A stretch of 48,774 bases of DNA from Actinomycetes bacterium. GTDB lineage: Bacteria; Actinomycetota; Acidimicrobiia; Acidimicrobiales; RAAP-2. The DNA lies in NCBI GenBank assembly GCA_021791845.1, contig JAJYVT010000016.1, positions 1 to 48,774 of the forward strand, in the 5' to 3' direction. This document shows positions 1-8,724 of the stretch, piece by piece. The stretch's first letter is position 1, and every line of letters starts with the position of its first letter. Under the pieces are notes generated by a model that was not told the DNA's origin, made no database searches, and worked only from the letters and a program-made list of their open reading frames with translations. Both the position numbers and the translations under genes were made by a program.

Positions 1-976
1 GCCCCGACGCCACCGCCAGCAGCTGGTGCGACGCCTGGCGCCCGGCAACGGCAACCGCCCGCACCGCCCGTCGGGCGTCCTCGTCGAGCTGGTCCAGCCG
101 CACGAGCAACAGGTCGGCCAGGTCGCTCGGGATGCCGCCCGTGGCCGTGTCGGTTGCGTCGAGCAGCTCCTCCATGAAGAACGGGTTGCCCTCGGCCCGG
201 TCGAGCAACCGGGTCAGGTCTGTCTCTGTGAAGGGCTCGGCCCGCAGCTCCTGCGCCAGCCGGCGCATGTCCCCGCGGGCGAGCGGGGCGAGGTCGAGCC
301 GGTGCACGTTGGGCATCCGGCTCCAGGTGCCGAGGGTGAGCCGGAGCGGATGGCCGCGGAAGAGGTCGTCGCTGCGGTACGAGGCGATGACGGCGAACCG
401 CCCGGCTGCGGGCCCGGTGCCGCCCTCGGGGCCGGGGCCGGCGACCGTCCGGGAGAAGAGGAAGGTGAGGAGCTCGCGCGTCGACTGGTCGGCCCAGTGG
501 ATGTCCTCGACCACGAGGAGGAGCGGGTGCGGGCTCCCGACCGTCTCCAACGTGGCCTGGACGGCGTCGAAGAGATCGGACCGATCGGTCGGTCGCTCCT
601 TGGGCGCCTCGTCGGCCATCAGGCGGTGGGCCGGGAGCAGGCGGGCGATGGCCGGGTGGTCCTCGACGAGCGACGCCACCAGCTCGGGCTCCTCGCCCAC
701 CAGCTTGCCGAGCGCCTCGCTGAAGGGCAGGTAGGCCAGCGCGCTCGACCCGAAGTCCAGGCAGTGGCCGGTGAGCACCCGCCATCCCGAATCCAGGGCC
801 CGGCGCCCGAGCTCGGCGATGAGGCGGCTCTTGCCCACCCCGGCGTCGCCGCTCAGCAACACGTGGCCCGGGGTGCGCTGCGGCGTCAGCCCCACCAGGT
901 CGGCCAGCCGGACGATCTCCGCCCCGCGGCCCACGAAGGGCAGGTCGTTCCGGCCGGCGGGCACGCCCACCATCAT
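1..976 (-). CDS. AAA+ ATPase-type regulator, N-terminal part (cut by window edge)
   Basis: The minus strand is open from an ATG-ATG at 976 to the window edge, giving 325 residues. The N-terminus has a VGR box near residue 15 and a Walker A motif GDAGVGKS at about 43-50. Further on come a Walker B-like stretch LLLVVEDIHWAD and a sensor-like GNPFFMEELL. This order is typical of the AAA_16 ATPase modules found in large LuxR-type regulators and in adenylate-cyclase-like signalling ATPases. The C-terminal output domain lies outside the window, so the final class is unknown. No clear ribosome site precedes 976. The small gene at 1017-1298 lies just upstream on the same strand and may be co-transcribed. 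Confidence 0.8.
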   Translation of the reverse strand, partial: MMVGVPAGRNDLPFVGRGAEIVRLADLVGLTPQRTPGHVLLSGDAGVGKSRLIAELGRRALDSGWRVLTGHCLDFGSSALAYLPFSEALGKLVGEEPELVASLVEDHPAIARLLPAHRLMADEAPKERPTDRSDLFDAVQATLETVGSPHPLLLVVEDIHWADQSTRELLTFLFSRTVAGPGPEGGTGPAAGRFAVIASYRSDDLFRGHPLRLTLGTWSRMPNVHRLDLAPLARGDMRRLAQELRAEPFTETDLTRLLDRAEGNPFFMEELLDATDTATGGIPSDLADLLLVRLDQLDEDARRAVRAVAVAGRQASHQLLAVASG

Positions 977-1016
977 GTCGGACGGCGCGGCGCGCCGGCC
1001 GGAGTGTACGGGTGCG

Positions 1017-1298
1017 TCAGGCCGCGGCGCCTGGACGCCGGGAGCCGGCGTGCAGGTCCACGATGGTGGCGTCAGCGCCCACCTCGTGCAGGGCACGGCG
1101 TGCCGCTCCCCGCGCCGGTGCGGCGGCGACGGAGGCCGGCAGGGCGGTGGAGGCGGCAAGGGCGCTGTGGCGGTGGCGCCGGAGCCCGTGCGACCGGCGC
1201 GTCCCGGTCTCCCCTCGGGGCGTGACCGGGTGCCGGTCCCCCATCCTGTAGGCCAGCTCTGCCGCAACGAATGCTTCGGATCGGAAACCCATCGTCAT
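1017..1298 (-). CDS. Small hypothetical protein
   Basis: This is a 93-residue reading frame that I do not recognise. The ATG at 1298 has a purine-rich AGGAAAG just upstream, which favours it over the in-frame ATG at 1313. The first 25 residues (MTMGFRSEAFVAAELAYRMG) look like ordinary protein; the rest is Arg/Ala/His-rich and low in complexity. It ends 40 bp before the ATPase gene and points the same way, so a two-gene operon is plausible. It could still be a chance open frame in GC-rich DNA. Confidence 0.4.
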   Translation of the reverse strand: MTMGFRSEAFVAAELAYRMGDRHPVTPRGETGTRRSHGLRRHRHSALAASTALPASVAAAPARGAARRALHEVGADATIVDLHAGSRRPGAAA

Positions 1299-1659
1299 CT
1301 TCTTTCCTGCCATCCCTCTCTCGGACTACGGCACCATGATGCGCTCCTGAGGTAGGGGCCCGCATCGGGACCAATCCCTATTTCGCCAGGTCACGGGTAC
1401 CTTAGAAGGGTCTGAAGGTACCCGGAGCGCCTGGCGGGGCCCCGGGCGGGGCCCCGGGCGCGCCAGGGGCCGAGCCTCCGGGCAGAGCCGCGGGGCGCAC
1501 CGAGCCCAGAGGAGTGCCGCGCCTGGGGCGTGGCGGGCGGTTAGCCTCGTCGCTGTCCGCCGCCCGCCATCGAGCCCTCGTGCGCGTTCGACACGGAGTC
1601 CCCTTCGCCTTGACGTCCACCCGAAGCGTCGTGCGCACCGCGCACCGTGGAGCCTGCCG
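1299..1659. other. Divergent intergenic region with inverted repeats
   Basis: These 361 bp separate a leftward pair from the rightward DUF2156 gene and should contain both promoters. A perfect inverted repeat, GGGTACCTT and AAGGTACCC with an 11-bp spacer, lies at 1395-1423. Next to it (about 1427-1467) is a very GC-rich block with two copies of GGGGCCCCGGGCG flanked by CCTGGCG/CGCCAGG. I see no convincing -35/-10 pair and no further gene. Confidence 0.55.
1395..1423. promoter_or_regulatory. 9-bp perfect inverted repeat, possible operator
   Basis: The left arm GGGTACCTT (1395-1403) and right arm AAGGTACCC (1415-1423) are exact reverse complements with an 11-bp spacer. The arms are less GC-rich than the surroundings and sit between two divergent transcription units, which suits a protein-binding site. 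No T-run follows, so it does not look like an intrinsic terminator. The cognate regulator is unknown. Confidence 0.4.
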
Positions 1660-3435
1660 GTGACGGCCCGCCTCGAGGCCGTCCTCCTCGACCGCCGCCG
1701 CGACCCGGCCGACCCGCTCGGTCCGATCGCGACGCGCCAGCGGGTCCGTCGCTGGTTGACGCTCGGCACGGCCCTCGTCGGCTTGGGCGACCTCTCGCTC
1801 GCCGTCCTGCCGCCGTCGCACCGCCACCTCACCTTCCTGCTGCAGTTCGTGCCGCTCGTCGTGGCACAGGGGGCAGCCGTCCTCCTCGCCCTGGACGGGC
1901 TGGTGCTCCTCGCCCTCTCGTGGGGACTGCGCCGCGGCCAGCGCCAGGCCTGGGCGCTCTCCTGCGTCGCCCTGGCCGTCGCCACCGTGCTGCACCTGGC
2001 CCGGGGCCTCGACGCCTTCCAGGCCGGCCTCAGCCTCATGCTCCTCGTGGCCCTCGTCGCGCTGCGGGGCGTGTTCAGCGCACCCATCGACCGCCGCACG
2101 ACGCGGTCGGTGGCGCTCGCCGCGGTCGGCGGGCTGGCGGCGGCGATCGTCCTCATCACCGCCTCGGTCGAGGTGTTCCTGGCCGTCGACCGCGACGGCA
2201 GCGGCTCGTTGCCGGTGCACGTGGTGCTCGTGGGCGTGGTCGAGGGGATGGCCGGCGTGCAGGCGTTCACGCCGGGCATCGAGCGGTTCCTCTCCCCCAC
2301 GCTCCTCGGGGTCGGGCTCTCGCTGGCGGTGCTCGCCGTGCTGGCGGTCTCCCGGCCCCTCGTCGATCACCGGCGGTGCCCGGGCCGCCACGCCCAGGTG
2401 GCGGCCCGCCGCCTGGTGAGCGACCACGGCGGGGGCACGCTCGACTACTTCGCCCTCCGGCACGACAAGTGGCACTACATCACGGGCCGGACCCTGGTCA
2501 CGTACGCCGTGCTCAACGGCGTCTGCCTCGTGTCGCCCGATCCTATCGGGCCGCCCGAGGAGCGCGACGGCGCGTGGGCGGCGTTCTGCCGCTTCGCCGA
2601 CTCCAGGGGGTGGACCGTGGCGGTGCTGGCCGCCGGGTCCTCGTGGCTGGGCACGTACCGGCGCAGCGGGATGCACGCCCTCTACGTGGGGGACGAGGCG
2701 ATCGTCTCGGTCGCCGACTTCGACCTGGCCGGCGGGCACAAGAAAGGGCTCCGTCAGGCCGTCCAGCGAGTCCGCCGGCACGGCTACACCGTCTCGTTCC
2801 ACGACCCGCGCCACCTCGAACCCTGCCTCGAGTCCTCGGTGCGCGAGCTCATGGACGCGAGCCGGCGGGGTCACTGCGAGCGGGGGTTCTCCATGACGCT
2901 CGGGCGGTTGCTCGACCCCGACGACGACGGGCTCCTCCTCGCCGTCGCCCACGGGCCGGACGGCACGCCGGTCGCCTTCTGCCAGTTCGTCCCCGCACCG
3001 TCGATCGCCGGCTACTCGCTCGACGTCATGCGGCGGGACCGGGGCACCCACCCCAACGGGCTCATCGACTTCCTGCTCGTCTCCACCATCGAGCACCTGC
3101 GGGAGCGCGGCATGGCGGCGCTCAGCCTCAACTTCGCGGCCATGCGGGCCTTCGTGGCCGGCGACCGTCGCGGGCTCGTGGCGAAGCTGGTCGGCCAGGT
3201 GCTCCGGCGCTGCTGCAGCTCGATGCAGGTCGAGTCGCTCTGGCGCTTCAACGCCAAGTTCGACCCCGCGTGGGCCGCCCGCCACGTCGTGGTGTCCTCG
3301 GTCATCCACGTCCCGGCGGTGGCGCTGGCCATCGCCCGGGCCGAGTCGCTCTGGGAGATCCCCGTCCTCGGCCGGTACCTCGCCCGGAGCGCCCAGCGCA
3401 CGCCGGCGGTGGGCGAGCTCGACGCAGCCGCCTGA
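1660..3435 (+). CDS. MprF-like membrane protein with DUF2156 (phosphatidylglycerol lysyltransferase-type) domain
   Basis: The protein has 591 residues and a GTG start. The first ~240 residues hold six or so hydrophobic segments. The second half is a soluble domain of the DUF2156 type, with conserved-looking stretches DYFALRHDKWHY, ADFDLAGGHKKGLRQ, CERGFSMTLGRL and SLNFAAMRAF. In MprF/LysX proteins this fold transfers an amino acid from aminoacyl-tRNA to membrane lipid and lowers surface charge. The closest analogy is the actinobacterial bifunctional-type proteins without a tRNA synthetase domain. The amino acid donor cannot be read from the sequence. It converges on ftsH, with a 70-bp gap made of repeated GGCCCCGTCC-type units. 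Confidence 0.8.
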   Translation: MTARLEAVLLDRRRDPADPLGPIATRQRVRRWLTLGTALVGLGDLSLAVLPPSHRHLTFLLQFVPLVVAQGAAVLLALDGLVLLALSWGLRRGQRQAWALSCVALAVATVLHLARGLDAFQAGLSLMLLVALVALRGVFSAPIDRRTTRSVALAAVGGLAAAIVLITASVEVFLAVDRDGSGSLPVHVVLVGVVEGMAGVQAFTPGIERFLSPTLLGVGLSLAVLAVLAVSRPLVDHRRCPGRHAQVAARRLVSDHGGGTLDYFALRHDKWHYITGRTLVTYAVLNGVCLVSPDPIGPPEERDGAWAAFCRFADSRGWTVAVLAAGSSWLGTYRRSGMHALYVGDEAIVSVADFDLAGGHKKGLRQAVQRVRRHGYTVSFHDPRHLEPCLESSVRELMDASRRGHCERGFSMTLGRLLDPDDDGLLLAVAHGPDGTPVAFCQFVPAPSIAGYSLDVMRRDRGTHPNGLIDFLLVSTIEHLRERGMAALSLNFAAMRAFVAGDRRGLVAKLVGQVLRRCCSSMQVESLWRFNAKFDPAWAARHVVVSSVIHVPAVALAIARAESLWEIPVLGRYLARSAQRTPAVGELDAAA

Positions 3436-3505
3436 GGGCGGCTCCCGAGCCCCGGCCCCGTCCGTCCAGGCCCCGTCCCTCCGGGCCCCGTCGGGCTGGC
3501 GACCC

Positions 3506-5500
3506 TCAGGCCGACGCGCCGTCCTCCACCGCGTCGCGACGGTCGGCCTTCCCGGCCACGGCAACCGGCTCCTGCTTGCCGGGGCTGGCGTGGGGCCCGA
3601 CCGTCGAGCCGGTCTCCAACCGCTCGGGCTCGGGCACGCCCGCGATGGCGTACACCGTCGACCCGTCCACGGTCTCGCGCTCGAGCAGCATGCCGACCAG
3701 CTGGTGCAACTGCTCGCGATGCTGGCTCAGGATCGACGTGGCCCGCTCCTCGGCCTGCGCCAGGAGCGAGGAGACCTCCTTGTCGATCAGGGCCTGCGTC
3801 TGCTCGGCGAACGGGCGGCTGGTGAACGCCGCCCCGCCGCCGAGGAAGGCCGAGCCTCCTTCGGGATAGCCGACCGGCCCCAGCTCCTTCGACAGGCCGA
3901 ACTCCCGCACCATCTTGGTGGCGAGCTCGGTGGCGGAGGCGAGGTCGTTGGCTGCGCCGGTGGAGCCCTGGCCCAGCTCCACGAGCTCGGCCGCCCGGCC
4001 GCCGAGGCGCACGGCCAGCGTGTCGTAGAGGTAGTCCTCCCCGTAGAGGTGGCGCTCGACCAGGGGCAGCTGCTCGGTCACGCCCAGGGCCTGACCGGCG
4101 GGCAGGATCGTCACCTTGGCCACGGGATCCGCCTTCGGGAGGAGCGCGGCCACCAGCGCGTGGCCTGACTCGTGCACGGCCACGGCGTGCTTCTCCTCGG
4201 GGAGGAGCACGTTCGAGCCCTCCCGGCGGCCGAGGATGAGCCGGTCCCTGGCCGCGTCGAAATCGGCGGCGCGGAGCACGTCGCGCCCGTTGCGCACGGC
4301 CACGATGGCGGCCTCGTTCACCAGGTTCGCCAGGTCCGCCCCGGAGAACCCGGGCGTCCCCCTGGCCACGGCCTCGAGGTCCACGCCCGGGTCGAGCCGC
4401 TTGCCCTTGCTGTGCACGTGCAGGATGGCCACCCGCTCGGGCAGGGTCGGCAGGGGGATGGTGACCTGCCGGTCGAAGCGGCCCGGCCGCAGCAAGGCCG
4501 GGTCGAGGATCTCCGGCCGGTTGGTCGCGCCCAGCACCACCACCCCCGACGACGGGTCGAAGCCGTCCATCTCGGCCAGGAGCTGGTTGAGCGTCTGCTC
4601 GCGCTCGTCGTTGGAGACGATGGCGCCGGTGCCGCTGCGCCGCTGGCCGATGGCGTCGATCTCGTCGACGAAGATGATGGCCGGCGCCCGCTTGCGGGCC
4701 TCGCTGAACAGGTCGCGGACCCGCGCCGCGCCCACGCCCACGAACATCTCCACGAAGCTCGAACCGGTCACCGAGAAGAACGGCACCGCCGCCTCCCCCG
4801 CCACCGCCCGGGCCAGCAGGGTCTTGCCCGTGCCCGGCGGCCCGACCATGAGGACGCCCCGCGGGGCGACGGCGCCTGCCCGCCGGTACCGCTCGGGGCT
4901 CCGCAGGAACTCGACCACCTCCATGATCTCCTGCTTGGCGCCCTCGTACCCCGCGACGTCGGCGAAGGTCGTGGACGGCCGGTCCTCGTCGAAGACCTTG
5001 GCCCGGGACTTCCCCACCCCCATGACCCCCTGCATGGCACCGCCGGCGGCCCCGCCCCGCGAGAGCCGGAACCACAGCCAACCCACGATGAGGAACGGGG
5101 CGAGCAGGATGACCCACGTCAGCACCTCGTCGCCGAACGAGGTGCTCGAGGCTGTGGCCACGATGTTGACGCCGTCGCGCTGGAGCTGTGTGATCACCGT
5201 CGATCCGGCCTGGGCCGGGATCGTGGTGGTGTACTGCTTGCCGTCCTTGAGCGTGCCGGTGGCGGTCCCGTTGGAGTTGATCGTCACTGTGCGAACGAGC
5301 TTGGCGTTGGCATCCTTCATGAACTGCGAGTAGGAGAGCGAGACCGAGGGGGTGACCTTGGTCGCCGGCAGCACGAAGAAGAGGGCGATGAAGACCACGA
5401 GGGCGATGAGCCACAACCAGTGCCGCCACGGCGGCGGCGGCGGCGGAGCCGTCGGCGCCGGCTTGTCACCCTGCGGTGGCGGGGCCGCGCGCTTCGTCAT
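3506..5500 (-). CDS. ftsH: ATP-dependent zinc metalloprotease FtsH
   Basis: This membrane-anchored AAA+ protease degrades membrane and regulatory proteins. The 664 residues run as follows: Pro-rich N-terminus, membrane helix at about 29-45, an extracytoplasmic segment, a second helix at about 127-145, Walker A GPPGTGKT (220-227), Walker B IIFVDEID (275-282), second region of homology RPGRFDR (338-344), and zinc protease motif HESGH (443-447). The ATG at 5500 is chosen because AGGAGGGG lies 5-12 bases upstream (5506-5513), whereas an upstream in-frame start at 5578 lacks one. The C-terminal tail after about residue 630 is charged and variable, as usual. Confidence 0.97.
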   Translation of the reverse strand: MTKRAAPPPQGDKPAPTAPPPPPPWRHWLWLIALVVFIALFFVLPATKVTPSVSLSYSQFMKDANAKLVRTVTINSNGTATGTLKDGKQYTTTIPAQAGSTVITQLQRDGVNIVATASSTSFGDEVLTWVILLAPFLIVGWLWFRLSRGGAAGGAMQGVMGVGKSRAKVFDEDRPSTTFADVAGYEGAKQEIMEVVEFLRSPERYRRAGAVAPRGVLMVGPPGTGKTLLARAVAGEAAVPFFSVTGSSFVEMFVGVGAARVRDLFSEARKRAPAIIFVDEIDAIGQRRSGTGAIVSNDEREQTLNQLLAEMDGFDPSSGVVVLGATNRPEILDPALLRPGRFDRQVTIPLPTLPERVAILHVHSKGKRLDPGVDLEAVARGTPGFSGADLANLVNEAAIVAVRNGRDVLRAADFDAARDRLILGRREGSNVLLPEEKHAVAVHESGHALVAALLPKADPVAKVTILPAGQALGVTEQLPLVERHLYGEDYLYDTLAVRLGGRAAELVELGQGSTGAANDLASATELATKMVREFGLSKELGPVGYPEGGSAFLGGGAAFTSRPFAEQTQALIDKEVSSLLAQAEERATSILSQHREQLHQLVGMLLERETVDGSTVYAIAGVPEPERLETGSTVGPHASPGKQEPVAVAGKADRRDAVEDGASA

Positions 5501-5877
5501 GAGCGCCCCTCCTGGTTCGCTGTCACATGCTCCGCCTTCGCCTGCCGCCACCTCGGCGGACGTCCCGGTGCACTGCAATCGACGCTACACCGGCAGCAAC
5601 GCCGCCCCGCGCGCCGCGCCGGGCGGGTGCCACGGCTTCCCCGCCGACCGGACACGGCGATCCTCGTTGCCGTCACCGCGCTGCACGTCGTGCCCGTCAA
5701 CCCGTTGTTGCCGCAAAGACGGCAGAGACCGAGACCCTCCATTGCCACGCGCCGTGCGGCGCGATTGCACATGAAGGCTCGATTGCCACCAGAAAACATT
5801 GTTCTTTCCGCCCAGGTGAGGGGTGCACTCCCGGTTCGGTGGTACATGACACGCGTCCGCCGTTTCTTGGAGCGATC
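5501..5877. other. Divergent intergenic region
   Basis: This is 377 bp between ftsH (leftward) and the HATPase gene (rightward). The middle part (about 5690-5850) is less GC-rich than the flanking genes, as expected of a promoter region, but I could not pick a convincing promoter pair. Open frames crossing it are not protein-like. Confidence 0.4.
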
Positions 5878-6306
5878 GTGTGTGACGAAGCCGAGCTCTC
5901 CCTGGAAAGCACCCCCGAATCAGTCCGGACCGGCCGCCAGTTCGCCGCGGACACGTTGGCACACTGGGGCCTGGACACCCGCGGCCCGGTGGGGCCGCGG
6001 GTGGAGGAGATCGTCCTCGTCACGAGCGAGCTCCTGACCAACGCCGTGCGGGCGAGCGGTGGCGGGGCGGAGCTCCGCATCGTGGCCCACCGGGACCATG
6101 TGGTCGTGGCCGTGCACGACCGGAGCGCCGAGCCCGCGGTCGCCCGCTCGGCAGCGCCGTCGGACACGGGCGGGCGGGGGCTCGCCATCGTGGACGCGCT
6201 CTCCACCCGGTGGGGTACCACGCCGTCCCGACCGGCGGGCAAGGTCGTCTGGAGCGAGCTGGGCTTCCCGACGAACGCCGCCCTGGCGGAGCGGTGCCGG
6301 CTCTGA
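5878..6306 (+). CDS. ATP-binding protein of the anti-sigma factor/HATPase_c_2 type
   Basis: The protein has 142 residues from a GTG start at 5878 with GGAG five bases upstream. It carries the GHKL ATPase boxes of RsbW/SpoIIAB-like proteins: N-box SELLTNAVRAS near residue 50, a VHDRS box near 79 and GGRGLAIVDAL near 98. Such proteins act as serine kinases or sequestering partners in sigma-factor switches in actinobacteria. No sigma factor or antagonist gene is adjacent, so the partner is unknown. A second protein of this type lies at 8725-9792. Confidence 0.85.
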   Translation: MCDEAELSLESTPESVRTGRQFAADTLAHWGLDTRGPVGPRVEEIVLVTSELLTNAVRASGGGAELRIVAHRDHVVVAVHDRSAEPAVARSAAPSDTGGRGLAIVDALSTRWGTTPSRPAGKVVWSELGFPTNAALAERCRL

Positions 6307-6359
6307 CGCAGGGCGGCGGCCGGCCCGGGTCGTGCCGCCGGGCGCGACGGATGGCGGGC

Positions 6360-6830
6360 TCAGCCGTTCGGATCGCCCGGGGGCGGTGCGTCGAGCGCCT
6401 CGATCAGCCCGAGCTGGACGGCGTAGACCACTTGGAGGAACGCCTCGTCGCGCCGGCTCACGGCCCGGCGGTCCTCCTCGGTCCGCACGCCGAGCTGTGC
6501 GGTGCGCGCGGCCAGCACGAGACCCGTCGCCTCGAGCCAGGCCTCGGCCTCGGCGTCGGTGAGGACGGTGCGCTGCGCGCTCGCCTCCACGACGTCGAAG
6601 ACCTCGTCCAGCGCGTGCTGGCGCATGAGCGTGACGATCGGGTCGTCGTCGGAGGCACTCTCGTCGAGCGGTGCCAGCAGGCGCTGGGCGGCGACGCTGC
6701 CCGGCGCATCGACCTCCCGGCGCAGTTGCCGCACCGCCGCCGTCACGAGCGAGGTCACCCAGTGCGGCAGCGCCACCTCGATGCCCGACGACGTCCGGCG
6801 GATCGGCGGCTCGTGGCGGCGGCGCCTCAC
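6360..6830 (-). CDS. DUF2017 family protein (ClpS neighbour)
   Basis: The protein has 156 residues. The GTG start at 6830 overlaps the clpS stop codon (GTGA), a sign of translational coupling. The sequence is helical and charged, with LPHWVTSLVTAAVRQL near the start, DDPIVTLMRQHALDEVF in the middle and a C-terminal FLQVVYAVQLGLIEAL. DUF2017 proteins commonly follow clpS in actinobacteria; their biochemical role is not settled. Coupling to clpS suggests a link to Clp-dependent proteolysis. Longer upstream starts in this frame only translate clpS out of frame. Confidence 0.85.
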   Translation of the reverse strand: MRRRRHEPPIRRTSSGIEVALPHWVTSLVTAAVRQLRREVDAPGSVAAQRLLAPLDESASDDDPIVTLMRQHALDEVFDVVEASAQRTVLTDAEAEAWLEATGLVLAARTAQLGVRTEEDRRAVSRRDEAFLQVVYAVQLGLIEALDAPPPGDPNG

Positions 6831-7171
6831 GCGCGGGCGACCGTCGACTGCAGGCCGTAGCGCCCCAGCCGGATGCAGTAGCGGGTGGCCTGGTCGCGGT
6901 CGCCCGACCACACCACGGCCTTGCCGTCGCGGTGCGCCCGCAGCATCAGCGCCTCGGCCGTGGGGCCGTCGTAGCCGAAGACCTTGGAGAGGACCCGGAC
7001 CACCACGTCCATGAGCGTCACCGGGTCGTTCCACAAGAAGACGGCATACGGGACGTCCGATGCCCGAGACGGGCGCTCCGTGGTGTCCGGCATCGTCCCC
7101 ACCGCGACGTCGGGATCCGCCACCGGAACGGTCGTCGGTGCCGCCGCGCCGGCCAGGAGGGGATGGGCCAC
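6827..7171 (-). CDS. clpS: ATP-dependent Clp protease adaptor ClpS
   Basis: ClpS delivers N-degron substrates to the Clp protease. The core is clear: VPYAVFLWNDPVTLMDVV, then VFGYDGPTAEALMLRAH and GKAVVWSGDRDQATRYC, matching the small ClpS fold. A GTG at 7171 gives 114 residues; an internal ATG at 7093 would give 88 residues, nearer to the usual bacterial length. The first ~26 residues are low-complexity, so the shorter form is possible. It is coupled to the DUF2017 gene downstream. Confidence 0.92.
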   Translation of the reverse strand: MAHPLLAGAAAPTTVPVADPDVAVGTMPDTTERPSRASDVPYAVFLWNDPVTLMDVVVRVLSKVFGYDGPTAEALMLRAHRDGKAVVWSGDRDQATRYCIRLGRYGLQSTVARA

Positions 7172-7251
7172 CGCTCCACGATAGACAGCGCAGCCGGCTC
7201 CGCCGGGATGGGCGGCTGGTCCGGGCGACCGATGTGTGGGAACGTCAAGTG

Positions 7252-7986
7252 ATGCACGCCCGCGTGGCCGCCGCCACCCCCGGGCACGACAACCCCACCG
7301 CTCGCCGCGTGTTCGCCGACCTCCCCGACCGGTACGACCGGTTGGCCGAGTGGCTCTCCTTCGGCCAGAACGGGCGCTGGCGGGCTGCGCTCGTCGACGC
7401 CGTGGCCGCCGGGGCGCCGGGGCGGATCCTGGACGTGGCCACCGGGACGGCCGGGGTGGCCCTCGCCCTCCGGGCCCGCACCGGGGCCGAGGTGCTGGGC
7501 GTGGACCTCGACGAGGGCATGGCCCGACGGGGCCGCGCCAACGTGGCCCGCCACGGCGGCGGGATCCCCATCGCCCTGGCCCGAGGGGAGCAGCTGCCCC
7601 TCCCCGACGCCAGCGTGGACGCGCTCAGCTTCTGCTACCTCCTGCGCTACGTGGAGGACCCCGCCCGGGCGCTCGTCGAGCTGGCCCGTGTGGTGCGGCC
7701 AGGAGGCGTGGTCGCCAGCCTGGAGTTCCTCGTCCCCGAGCAGCCCTTCTGGCACGCCATGTGGTGGCTCTACACCCGCGCCGTGCTGCCGGCGGCCGGC
7801 GCCGCGTGCGGCGGCCTGCCCTGGTACCGCGTCGGGCGGTTCCTCGGGCCCAGCATCAGCGCCCACTACCGGCGGTACCCGGTGCGCTGGACCGTGGCCG
7901 CCTGGGAGGCCGCCGGCCTGGCCGACGTGCAGGTGCGGCGGATGAGCCTCGGCGGCGGGCTGGTGATGTGGGGCCGCCGGAGGTGA
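7252..7986 (+). CDS. UbiE/MenG-type SAM-dependent methyltransferase
   Basis: The protein has 244 residues from the ATG at 7252 (an in-frame GTG lies directly before it). Features are the N-terminal FADLPDRYDRLAEWLSFGQN seen in UbiE/MenG enzymes, SAM motif ILDVATGTAGVALALR, acidic motif GVDLDEGMARRG, and post-motifs ALSFCYLLRYVEDPARAL and RPGGVVASLEF. This family methylates demethylmenaquinone or related quinones, so a role in menaquinone biosynthesis is likely but not proven. It overlaps the next gene by 4 nt, and that gene encodes a UbiA-like membrane protein, which strengthens a quinone link. Confidence 0.82.
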   Translation: MHARVAAATPGHDNPTARRVFADLPDRYDRLAEWLSFGQNGRWRAALVDAVAAGAPGRILDVATGTAGVALALRARTGAEVLGVDLDEGMARRGRANVARHGGGIPIALARGEQLPLPDASVDALSFCYLLRYVEDPARALVELARVVRPGGVVASLEFLVPEQPFWHAMWWLYTRAVLPAAGAACGGLPWYRVGRFLGPSISAHYRRYPVRWTVAAWEAAGLADVQVRRMSLGGGLVMWGRRR

Positions 7987-8717
7987 TCGGCGAAGAGCCC
8001 CGCCCCGCCTTCTACGCCGCCCGGCCCGGCCGATGGCGTGACTGGTGGACGCTCCTCCATCCTCCCTACACCGCCTGGCACCTCTCCTACGTGGTGATCG
8101 GGGCCTGCCTCGCCCCCGCCGTGTCGACCAGCCGGCTGGTCGCCAGCCTCCTCGGCTTCTTCCTGGCGGTGGGGGTCGCCGCCCATGCCTTCGACGAGCT
8201 CCGTGACCGGCCGCTGCGCACCCGCATCCCGGGCTGGGCACTGGTCGGGGCGTGCGCCATGGGGTTGGCCGGCGCGGTCGCGCTCGGGATCGTGGGGGTG
8301 CTCCGGGTCGGGCCTCCGCTCGTGCCCTTCGTGGTGGTCGGCCCCCTGCTGGTGGTCGCCTACAACGCCGAGCTCTTCGGCGGCGCAGTCCACACCGATC
8401 TCGGCTTCGCCCTGTGCTGGGGCGCCTTCCCGCTCCTCACCGCCTACGTCGCCCAGACGGCGACCTGTTCGCTCGCCGCCGTCCTGGCGGCGGCCGGGGC
8501 CACGGCGCTGTCACTGGCCCAACGCCGGCTGAGCACCCCCGCCCGCCGGCTGCGGCGCCAGGTGGCCGACGTCAGCGGGGTGGTGACGATGCGAGACGGC
8601 GACGAGCGAGCGATCGACCGCCGGACCCTCCTCGACCCGCTGGAGCGCGCCTTGGCCGCGCTCACGTGGTCGGTCGTGCTGCTGGCGGCCGGGCTGGCCG
8701 TCGCTCGACTGGGCTGA
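7983..8717 (+). CDS. UbiA-like polytopic membrane protein
   Basis: The protein has 244 residues with a GTG start in a GTGA overlap with the methyltransferase gene. It has seven or so hydrophobic segments. The stretch DELRDRPLRTRIP (from about residue 71) resembles the first Asp-rich motif of UbiA prenyltransferases (DxxxD followed by DRPxRTRxP). The usual second Asp motif is not obvious; YNAELFGG near 120 may lie in that region. Paired with a MenG-like methyltransferase it may act on an isoprenoid quinone, but the degenerate motifs leave this uncertain. Confidence 0.6.
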   Translation: MIGEEPRPAFYAARPGRWRDWWTLLHPPYTAWHLSYVVIGACLAPAVSTSRLVASLLGFFLAVGVAAHAFDELRDRPLRTRIPGWALVGACAMGLAGAVALGIVGVLRVGPPLVPFVVVGPLLVVAYNAELFGGAVHTDLGFALCWGAFPLLTAYVAQTATCSLAAVLAAAGATALSLAQRRLSTPARRLRRQVADVSGVVTMRDGDERAIDRRTLLDPLERALAALTWSVVLLAAGLAVARLG

Positions 8718-8724
8718 GGCCGGG

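Noticed and set aside
26..1225. Long rightward frame at the left edge
   Set aside because: It is the mirror of the AAA+ ATPase gene on the other strand; composition is Arg/Gly/Pro-rich without domains.
1402..3564. Leftward 720-codon frame over the DUF2156 gene
   Set aside because: Antisense shadow typical of GC-rich DNA; the rightward frame has membrane helices and conserved motifs.
4172..6037. Rightward 621-codon frame over ftsH
   Set aside because: Antisense of ftsH; no protein-like features.
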